The translations under genes and the position numbers were made by a program. A stretch of 64,000 bases of DNA from Cristatella mucedo (Eukaryota > Bryozoa > Phylactolaemata > Cristatellidae), in contig WPIO01000142.1 in assembly GCA_009760855.2 (NCBI GenBank), positions 138,501-202,500 on the forward strand. Direction: 5' to 3'. Positions 41,066-64,000 of the stretch are shown here, one piece after another; position 1 is the stretch's first letter, and each line of letters starts with the position of its first letter. The notes under the pieces are model-generated. The model made no database searches. It was not told the DNA's origin and saw nothing but the letters and a program-made list of their open reading frames with translations.

Positions 41066-42562
41066 ACTTTGTCATCACCAATTATTACCAAATCCTGCTT
41101 ATCTGACCACATGCAGACCTCATTCAATCTACAGTGTGTGTGTGCCTGCCTCCTCCTCTAAAATAACCTGTGAATCGCGAAACCTCAAGACCCTTGACAT
41201 CGATGCTGTCCGTGCGAGAATATCGGCTTCGCCTCGGCTGCTCAGTCCTCCGTCCGATCTGTCATCATTGGTAGATAGCTACAACACGACACTAGCTGAC
41301 ACGCTCGACGAGTTTGCACCTCTCACAAAGCGCACTATGCGCCCTCGCCCAGACGGCCTATGGTTTACCACAGACATTAAACTAGCCAGGTCTACTAAGC
41401 AAAGGTTGAATGTAGAAGGTTGAAGTTGGAGGTAGCGCAAGGTTGAAAAAGCATACAAAAGAAGGACTGACTGTCTGTCAGGACTGACTGTCCATCGACA
41501 GGCATACGAGGACTACTGTAGGTCGTGCAATCGATCCTAGCAAAGGCCAAGTGTGGCTTCTATAAAAATATTGTTGAATCACAGATGCACAATCCAAAAA
41601 TGCTGATGTCGACGATCAACCATCTCCTCAACCGCTCTCAGATTAGCTCCTTACCTGATTATCCTTGTGATGTTCTAGCAGATTGCTTCTCTCGATTCTT
41701 TGTGCAGAAGATAAACAAGATCAGGGAATCCATCCCTGCGATGACAACATCTCCACTAGAATGCTGTTTCCCAATTCCTGGCTGCACCTCAATGTCTTCA
41801 TTTAAGCAGGCCACTGGTGATCTAGTCCTGAAGTTCGTATCCCAATCAAAGAAGACAACAAGTCCTGTGGACCCTATTCCCACTGTCCTGCTCCTACGTT
41901 GCATTGATCGGCTGCTACCATGCTTAACTAACATCATTAATATGTCATTAGCCGCAGGTCATGTCCCAGCACCTTTCAAAAAAGCTGTAGTCAGGCCACT
42001 TCTCAAGAAAGCGACACTAGACCAAGAGAACTTGAGCAACTACCGCCCAGTCTCCCTTCTACCATTCCTATCGAAGACACTGGAACAGGTCGTGGCAGAC
42101 CAGCTGAACTCATATCTTGAAACTTCAAACCTTGCTAGTAAGTTCCAGTCTGACTTTAGAGCTAATCATTCCACAGAGTCAGCATTGCTTAGTGTGTACA
42201 ACGACCTACTTAGGAATGCAGGCATAGGTAGAGTGTCTCTGCTTGTTTTGCTCGATCTTTCGGCAGCTTATGGGACTATCGATCACAAAGTTCTTCTAGA
42301 GCGCCCCTCATCTCGCCTGGGCATCACTGGCACTGCTCTGCAGTGGTTCAGGTCCTATCTCAGTGGGAGACTCCAGAGTGTTGACGTAAATGGACAAAGA
42401 TCATCCAAGTTACCTCTGAAATATGGGGTACCTTAGGGCTCTGTGCTAGGTCCGGTTCTTTTCACGGTTTATACTCTCCCTCTTGCTGATGTGATTGCCA
42501 AGCACAATCTAGGCTTTCACTTCTATGCGGATGACACTCAGTTGTACCTTTGCTTTGATCCC

Positions 42563-42834
42563 TGTGGTTCGGCATACAGAATGCTGGCCCAGAACAACGC
42601 CAACGGTTTATTGTACAAGGCACGGAGCAGCAAGACGCACGACTGCCTTCGCCCCCTTCTCACACTCCTCTCTCCTTCCACTCCTCCAGTTGACCCCGAT
42701 GATTAATCGAGGACCACAACTGTGCAGCGGCCGACCCTGATGGTGAATTCACCATCTGGCCACCAGGGGTTACCGGCCGGTGTCCATGCAACATTACAGG
42801 CTCATTAGAGTAGCCGGCATACACTCAAACTACA
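42563..42834 (-). mobile_element. Solo LTR, 272 bp, with 5-bp target-site duplication
   Basis: Flanked by ATCCC on both sides (42558-42562 and 42835-42839). Ends are TGTGGTT... and ...AACTACA on plus, an imperfect TG/CA inverted pair. On the minus strand it runs TGTAGTT to ACCACA with AATAAA at 42612-42607, about 45 bases before its end. That spacing fits a short U5. It interrupts the LINE reading frame just after the YADD region. The matching internal retrotransposon is not in the window. Confidence 0.85.
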
Positions 42835-43850
42835 ATCCCTCCCAGCCTTCGAGCACCTAGAATTCTCTCAACTCACTCTGCATGTATTGATGACATCCGC
42901 ACATGGATGGCAGCAAATTTTCTAAAACTAAACGATGATAAAACTAACTTACTAGCTATGGGCAAACCCAGTGTGATTCACAAATTGGAAAGGCTGATGC
43001 TCAAAATTGGCTCTGCCAGCATATCTCCTGTTGAATCAGCTCGAAATCAAGGTGTCATGTTTCAAAGTGACCTCTCGTTAGACGACCACATCAGCTCCAC
43101 AATCAAGTCTGCCCACTTTCAGCAACATAACATTGCTAAAGTTCGGGCTTGTTCAGATAAGGATAACACGTCAAAGTTGGTCCATGTTTTTGTAACATCA
43201 CGTCTTAAATTTCTGTAACTCACTGCTTGCTGGCCTACCGGCATATGCAATCAGGCGATTACAGATGGTGCAAAACTCCGCAGCTAGGCTTGTCTGTCGT
43301 GAGCATCCCAGTTGCCACATCACACTACTTCTCGCCGACCTGCATTGGCTACCAGTCAAGCAACGGATCGACCTCAAGGTCTTGTCGCTGACTTTTAGGT
43401 CACTTCATTCTTTGGCTCCAGCCTATCTCTCAGATAAACTCCCCCACCAGGCCAAGCATCGTACCACCCACATTTCGAAATCCAACAGTTTACCACTACT
43501 TCGTACAAACCTCAAATCCTTTGGAGACCGTGCATTTAGTTCGTATGCTCCCAAAGCTTGGAACTCACTCCTGACTTGCGTCAGAACATCCTCTGACTTG
43601 ACCACATTTAAAAAGACTTAAAAACACAGCAATTTAGGACAGCATTTAGTGGGTCCCTGTGATTCGTCCTTCATGTGCTTATGCGTACTGACACGGTGCA
43701 TGCTGCCACTAACCACATTTGCATGCTGACCCGGTGCATGTCACCCCTAACCATGTTATTCATGTTTATCAAGCATGATATTACTCACCATTCAAACGCG
43801 GTTCCCTTTGCAGCAAATGTAAAGCACCTAGAAAGAGATTGAGTTCTCTC

Positions 43851-44712
43851 AGCTCGAAATCTAGGTGTCATATTCCAAAGCGACCTCTCGTTAGACGACC
43901 ACATCAGCTCCACAGTCAAATCTGCCTTTTTTCAGCTTCATAACATTGCTAAAATTCGGGCTTGTTTAGATAAAGATACCACATCTAAGTTGGTCCATGC
44001 ATTCGTGACATCTCGTCTCGACTTCTGCAACTCACTGCTTACTGGCTTACCAGCATGTGCGATCAGGCGTTTGCAGCTGGTGCAAAACTCGGCAGCTAGA
44101 CTTGTCTGCCGTGAGCGTTGCAGTTGCCACATTACACCACTTCTCGCCGACCTGCACTGGCTACCAGTCAAGCAACGGATTGACTTCAAGGTTTTGTCGC
44201 TCACTTTTAGGTCCCTTCATTCTATGGCTCCAGCCTATCTCTCAGATATACTACCTCATCAGGTCAAGCATCGTACCACCTGCTTTTCGGAATCCAACAG
44301 TCTACAAATACCTCGTGCAAACCTTACATCCTTTGGAGACCGTGCATTTAGTTCATATGCTCCCAAAGCCTGGAACTCCCTCCCGACCTGCGTCAGAACA
44401 TCCCCTGACCTGACCACATTTAAAAGGAACCTAAAAACACACCTATTTAGGACAGCATTTAGTGGGTCCCTGTGATTCGTCCTTGATGTGCTTATGCGTG
44501 CTGACACTGTGCATGCTGCCACTAGCCACATTTGCATGCTGACCCTGTGCATGTCACCCCTAACCATATTATTCATTTCGTTTGTTTTTCAAGCATGATT
44601 TTACTTACCATTCAATTGCATTTCACTTTAAAGCAAATGTAAAGCGCCTAGAGAGAGATTAAGTTCTCTGAGGGCGCTTTATCAAGTGAATTATTCTTAT
44701 TATTATTATTAT
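43851..44712 (+). pseudogene. LINE family A, 5'-truncated copy nested in LINE 3' UTR
   Basis: Begins in the RT thumb (ARNLGVIFQSDLSLDDHISS) and runs intact through a 161-codon frame to SFSGSL-type terminus (FRTAFSGSL), then 3' UTR and an ATT tail at about 44690-44712. The host LINE resumes (CTGAGGGTGCTTTATCAAGTG) right after the tail. Confidence 0.85.
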
Positions 44713-44745
44713 CTGAGGGTGCTTTATCAAGTGCATTACTATCAT

Positions 44746-45290
44746 GTAGAGAATGAAGGGACGTAAAAGTGAGTGACAGAATCTTAAAGTCGATATGCTG
44801 CTTGACTGGGAGCCAGTGAAGGTTGGCGAGAAGCTGTGTGATGTGGCAACTGCGAAGCTCACGACAGACAAGCCTAGCTGCAGAGTTCTGCACCCACTGT
44901 AAGCACCTGATTGCACAGGCTGGTAAACCAGCCAGTAGTGAGTTACAGACGTCGATGATGGGATGTTAAATATGCATGGACCAATTTGGATGTAGTATCC
45001 CTGTCTAACTATAGCGAATTTTAGCAATGTTGTGTAGCTGGAGTAGGCAGACTTGACTGCTGGAGACGATATAGTCGGCCAGTTAACGGTCACTTTAGAG
45101 CAGGATGCCTAGATTTCGTACTGGTGCTACTGGAGATGTGCTGCCAGAGCCTATTCTCGTTAAGCTTTCTACGAGTTTCTGAGTCACACTTAGTTTTTGT
45201 ACAGCAAATAAGTTTGTTTTATTGTCAATCAACTTGAAAAAGTTGACTGCCATTCAAGAGTGGTGTCAGCAATACATGCAGTAAGGGAGA
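44746..45290 (-). pseudogene. LINE family A RT C-terminal fragment
   Basis: Minus-strand: SAARLVCRELRSCHITQLLA, NLHWLPVKQHIDFKILSLTF, truncated at its 3' side near 44746. Upstream RT sequence extends to about 45290. Confidence 0.7.
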
Positions 45291-45799
45291 CGTGTACATT
45301 TGCTCTCGACCAAATATGAAAGAATAGCTCGTGCGACACCTTGCACTTGCACAGAGTATTCACCGAATTCACCTTTTCTGATTATGCCAGTTTTGTTAAT
45401 GGGATGGATGCCACATTCGCAAACAACATACGAGCCAGGAATGGTTGGTTCTTAGCCGAAGCCAAGGGACTTGCATTTTCCTACGAAAAAACAGCTGACA
45501 GATATGATCACACTACAAGCGTATTCGGTGAGAGCTTCTAAACATATTCTTACTCTGCCCCTAACTTTAGGAACATGCTATCAATATTAGCCGGGAAAAA
45601 GTGGTAGTGGAGTAATTAAACTTATCATTAGTGGCACTGCTGAATGTTAGGTCATACAAAAGAATAAATGAGTTTAGCGTTTCTATACCTATAAATCGCA
45701 CAGCAGCAAAGCAATTGTTTTGCACGTTAAATTCTAGATGTTAATTGAAACAAATGGTGGGCTATTATTTGACATTTTTCAAGTTTTTTGCTAGATAGA
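45291..45799. other. Unassigned, one unrecognised open frame
   Basis: The plus frame 45341-45541 (FTFSDYASFVNGMDATFAN, AEAKGLAFSYEKTADRYD) looks protein-like but I cannot assign it. Confidence 0.3.
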
Positions 45800-46260
45800 A
45801 GTATTATTTTGCCAGCCTTTGGAAGTGAGTATGCCGTTATTGATTGGAGGAGGCTTCAACGTTCACGTTGACTACCCTAGCAACAGCCAGGTCCTCACAT
45901 TTCCTGACTGGAGAACATTGATTTGATTCAGAATGTTAATCATATCACTCACGTCGGTGGTCATATTCTGGATCTCGTTATAATTAAGGATGTCTGCCTT
46001 ATTGACCTTGCTGTGTGCCCGCTGACGATTTCGGATCATTGCACTGTCTCGTTTACTGTTCCTGCTCCGTTGTACGTGCAAGGTAATGTCGAGTTTGTCC
46101 AGCGATGCAACTTAAATTTTGAAATCTGTACGTGAGGCAGGTCTTCTTGGTCTGCACCCAGACTCGACCGACAGCCTTCTTGATACACTCACAGATGCAG
46201 TAAACATGACACTTAGGAGTGCCCTTGACGAGCATGCTTCCGTATGGTCTGTGTGTACGG
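45800..46260 (+). pseudogene. Endonuclease fragment of a third LINE family
   Basis: GGGFNVHVDYPSNSQ (the GDFN.H motif with D replaced by G), HVGGHILDLVIIKD and LTISDHCTVSFTV are APE-type endonuclease blocks of a LINE, distinct in sequence from family A. LHPDSTDSLLDTLTDAVNMT follows. No RT is present. Decayed. Confidence 0.65.
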
Positions 46261-46403
46261 TCTGTGTGCAAGCGGCTTCCGAAGGCCCAGCTGAGCCAGT
46301 GGCCCTAGGAAGCCAATCTCGTGAACTGGTATGGTCTGTGTGTACGGTCTGTGTGCAAGCGGCTTCCGAAGGCCCAGCTGAGCCAGTGGCCCTAGGAAGC
46401 CAT
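46242..46403 (+). repeat. 87-bp tandem duplication
   Basis: GTATGGTCTGTGTGTACGGT opens units at 46242 and 46329. The second unit ends in AGCCAT where the first continues AGCCAA. Very high identity. Confidence 0.95.
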
Positions 46404-47477
46404 TTAAACGAGAGCCCAAGCACAATCTCGTGAACTGGTGTGTGGGTAAAACCGAGCACTGTCTGTAACAGGGAACCAAAACTGCAGCTTCAAACAGCTC
46501 ATTTTGGAAACGGTAGGCGGGTTGCAGTTCAAAAGCAAAGCAGAAGGAGGCCGGCCACTGGCCAGGCCTGTGCCAATGCCAATCGAATGGAATTGTATGG
46601 GAAAACATACAGCATCACTGTCTGAAATGTAGGGAGCTAAGATTAGCTTCGTTTAAACTTGTTTTCGAAATGATCGATGAAGGGCATCTTCCCCCTCCGA
46701 CTGGTCCGAGTTTGCACCGCTCGGTTGTATGTGACAACTTGCAAAATCCCGTTGCTTCAAGCATCGAACATTTGAGCAAAAGCAGCGCTTCATTAATTGT
46801 GCACCTCATTATCATCGAAGAGCAAGACTTTTTCTGCAAACAATGCAGGTTAAGATCTGCATGTGTTACACTGGTGCGGTCGTTTCCTGCGGATCAGCTG
46901 TGCATATTGACCATTTTGAAAGCTCGTGATTTCAGCGTTCGACTACCACCAATCTGTGTTGAGCAGATACTACAAGCAGCTTTGCCTGCAGAAAGCCAAA
47001 AAGCATAGAAACACATCACCTGTATTGCATAAGCAAATGCAGCTTACAAAATAGACGCTGGCAGTTCGCCACTGCAATTGACCACTCGTGGATTCACCAC
47101 ATTGGCACACGTCGTCATACCGCGCGCACGCTGCGAAACGATCGCAGCACTGCATGATGTCGAACAACTAAGGGGTGGCCCTGACCGGAATTGCCACAAA
47201 CGATTATGCGTGTGTGCTGATCCGTATATCGGTAATACAGGTGACAGTTCGTCCCGTAGCCTAAATAACAAGTACAAACGAAAGTGCTGCAGGCAGCCGG
47301 AATACGCTGGTCGAGTAAGGCCGAGTGGCAGACGCACCGCTCGCGTGCACTTTCGCAGACGATGCCTCTTTGCCGAGGAGGCCAAAGGGCATCGCAGCAA
47401 AATGCAGACCGCACGGGACGGGAGGCCGAAGCGGAGCCCGCAGTGCCCGGGCGGCAGCCTCGGGAAGGCCAGTCGGT
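46404..47477. other. DBNL 3' UTR side and intergenic sequence
   Basis: Immediately 3' of the DBNL stop this should include its 3' UTR. I found no canonical AATAAA on the minus strand before the LINE region. Plus-strand frames here (46670-47008; 47078-47629) are not recognised or are antisense to the SH3 exon. Confidence 0.35.
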
Positions 47478-62011
<14,534 letters not shown>

Positions 62012-64000
62012 CTGCAATGCAGCAGACGAGCGGCAAGATAAGGCACTCAGCCGGCGAGGTCAAGATGCAGTGGTGCTTGAAGCACAAAGTTGCGGCGGCG
62101 CCGCCCCATCGGGCAGCGTCGAATTAAATAGCAAGCAGGGGCACTGGGCTCGGCACCTGCGAGGCAAGTAGCAAAGGGCGAGCACAGCTTGTGGCCGGCA
62201 GACATTACTTTGCTGCTGACGCTTGCACGGCTCACAGACAACAGAGAATCAGCTGGTCAGGGAACTGGTACGACTCAAAACACCCGAATGCTGACATTGC
62301 CGAAACAGCATCCTTTACAGATTGATTAAAGAAAGAATGAAGAAGCCGCGCAAAAGCGCACACTCCAACCGATGCACTCTCTCACATGCTCTCACTGGCT
62401 TATCACCAGGCAAGGAGGTCGAAATCCCAGTTGAACATTTACCTTGTGGCAAGAAAGCATTATGGATTCTAACCGATGTGCGAATTGTTCAGATGTTGCA
62501 GAGAACCGGGGACTTGCATATCTAGGCTCGTACGTTTTGACTGCCGTCCATTATTTTCATCATCTGTGGATCTAGTGCAATTATTATAATTAAGCTTACT
62601 CTGTGGAGTGCAAAGTAAGTACGTGCGACTAGTGAGAAGGCAGATATTTATTGCAATACATCAAATACAAATTAAATGCATATCACGTGCACTTCCCCTG
62701 TCTGAAATCCCACAGAGTTTTCGAGAAACGATGCAGCAGGAGCCCTGTATTCAAAATTCGAAATGAGATCAGCCAGCCACTTGCCATTTCAACGACACAG
62801 AGGATGCTGACCTCGCTAGTAAAGGAAAGATCCATGAATAATTCCGAAACTCTAAGTCTGCTATCTTTCACAGAAAGGCCATGCTGCCTCGGCAGCTGAG
62901 TGCTCATGAGAGCCACCTGCTAAAGCTTGGGATGGCCTCCTCCAGATGGCCTTTCGATTCTATGGTAGCATGCAGCTAATTCAGTGGTGGTATCCAGCTA
63001 ATTATGTTGCAGTATTTAGATAATTCTGTTGTGGTAAACAGTTACCATTTCTTCACTTAACCTGCCGGCGATTCGTGAATGGTTGCTTCCTCCTTGCTGC
63101 CTAAATCTTGAGCAAATAAGAGGAGCAGTCCGTTTGCATAATGCATGCAGAGCGATTGCTGAGGCCATGGACGTGGCTAAACGGACGCTTGGCCATCGGA
63201 TCTGTCTGAGCCAAGGCATCTAATAGTTGTCCATCGACTGTCCCTCTACGCAGCACAACCCTTCAGAGGAGTGTTCCTAATTCATTGTGGAACAACTATG
63301 ACCCAGTTCGCTGACAACTTGCCGGAGCTGAAGCTATTGACACTTCCGGCATATTCCAGGGCATCTGCATCTTGATGCAACTGCCCAGCATTAGCACAGC
63401 AATGCCCCTAGTGAAGGCTCAGGATAGAGCAGTTGAAAGGGTACCTACAGCAAGTGAGAGGGCAAAACCTAAAAGCAAAGAGGCAGACTAAATAAATGTG
63501 CACTAAACAACAGTAATAGTGCACTAACCACTATGCCGTGAGTTTCGCTAGAGAGCAGATGTGAAAAGGGATATCTCCTATATCGTGAACCAATGAACTG
63601 TGCCGGTGCAGCAAGAGAACAGCCGGTGAGGCTCTGCGACAATGGTACATCCCAACAGCTCCATCACCTGCCTTTGGACCACTTCCAATCTCCATTGTGG
63701 CTCCGAACCACTCACTGCCAGTGCTGAATTCACATGTCACACCAGAGTGCAACTACTCAACCCAACTATGTATCAAGTATATACCAACAGTGTATGGAAG
63801 AGTAAACAAAAATCAATCTTGAGTAAAGGCAGTGGCAGCAATTCGGAATTCGGCTCATTCTTAATGTGAACTCATGGTTGTGTATCAACCTTATCTCTCT
63901 CTCTCTCTCTCACTCTGTGTGCGCGCGCATGTGTGTGTGTGTGTCTCTCTCTCTCTCTATATATATACGCACGCACACATATAGCTCTTATTCTCTCCCT
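62012..64000. other. Upstream DBNL intron/unassigned; right-end microsatellites
   Basis: No ADF-H exon could be found. A minus frame 62683-62916 has an AATAAA about 35 bases beyond it but no recognised motif. (CT)n, (GT)n and TA runs occupy about 63890-63970. Confidence 0.35.

Larger units (their letters stand above)
40660..44745 (+). pseudogene. LINE family A, best RT copy, with solo LTR and second LINE nested
   Basis: EN remnant: IVAVVYRPPGT, FLVMGDFNVHFDNLSD, the SDH-containing part broken by a 32-bp duplication. An open stretch from 41525 to 42436 follows (303 codons). It covers the RT fingers and palm: KKTTSPVDPIPTVLLL, FKKAVVRPLLKKATLDQENL, SNYRPVSLLPFLSKTLEQVV, LLVLLDLSAAYGTIDHKVLL, TALQWFRSYLSGRLQSVDVN. 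One stop (VP[20 protein letters not shown]) precedes the YADD box ([15 protein letters not shown]). A solo LTR interrupts after CFDP. The thumb and C-terminus follow to 43850, where a second LINE is inserted. The last bases of this copy are at about 44713-44745. Confidence 0.9.

Noticed and set aside
45341-45541. Polinton or LINE gene piece
   Set aside because: Protein-like, but no motif could be matched to either.
62683-62916. Small gene with nearby AATAAA
   Set aside because: No motif, no splice context; AATAAA in AT-rich sequence is expected by chance.

Overview
This is a repeat-rich animal nuclear genome window, not prokaryotic. It has long introns, GT-AG splice signals with matching phases, tRNA-derived SINEs, several LINE families, Tc1, Tigger, Ty3/gypsy and Polinton relics, a solo LTR and many (CA)n, (GA)n and (TA)n tracts. 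The mixture suits an invertebrate metazoan with a large genome; I cannot name the taxon.

Two host genes are recognisable, both on the minus strand. (1) A STARD7 orthologue (phosphatidylcholine-transfer START protein with a mitochondrial-type N-terminus) spans about 34592 down to 18716. Five exons were found: 34192-34592, 33216-33361, 25242-25572, 20390-20474 and 18716-18816. All junctions agree in phase except the exon 2 to exon 3 join, where a short exon seems to be missing. (2) The 3' two-thirds of a drebrin-like/Abp1 gene (DBNL) spans 62011 down to 47478. It has six phase-consistent exons (87+117+122+296+114+137 nt = 291 codons including stop) encoding coiled coil, a PREMFKQ-type motif, a proline-rich region and a C-terminal SH3 domain. 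Its N-terminal ADF-H exons lie beyond the right edge. The two genes are neighbours in the same orientation; nothing suggests a shared pathway (lipid transfer versus actin/endocytosis). A single well-spliced but unrecognised exon at 6036-6131 may belong to a third minus-strand gene.

Layout: 1-9 kb, LINE fragments and a diverged segmental duplication (2829-5238 and 6353-8265). 9.5-13.75 kb, a dead Tigger/pogo transposon split by an LTR-like insert. 14-16 kb, Ty3/gypsy RT relic and a LINE with a nested SINE. 16.8-34.6 kb, Tc1 debris, STARD7 and transposons in its introns. 35-46.5 kb, dense nested LINEs with a solo LTR. 47.4-62 kb, DBNL with SINEs, LINE tails, a Polinton polymerase relic, minisatellites and a Tc1 copy carrying two TA-centred palindromes in its introns. 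62-64 kb, little recognised.

The most unusual signal is structural: inverted arms of flanking sequence around TA-containing microsatellites (60244-60330, 60354-60605, 16817-16934), and a fold-back made of two inverted Tc1 3' ends (about 22530-23385). No new gene system was found with confidence.
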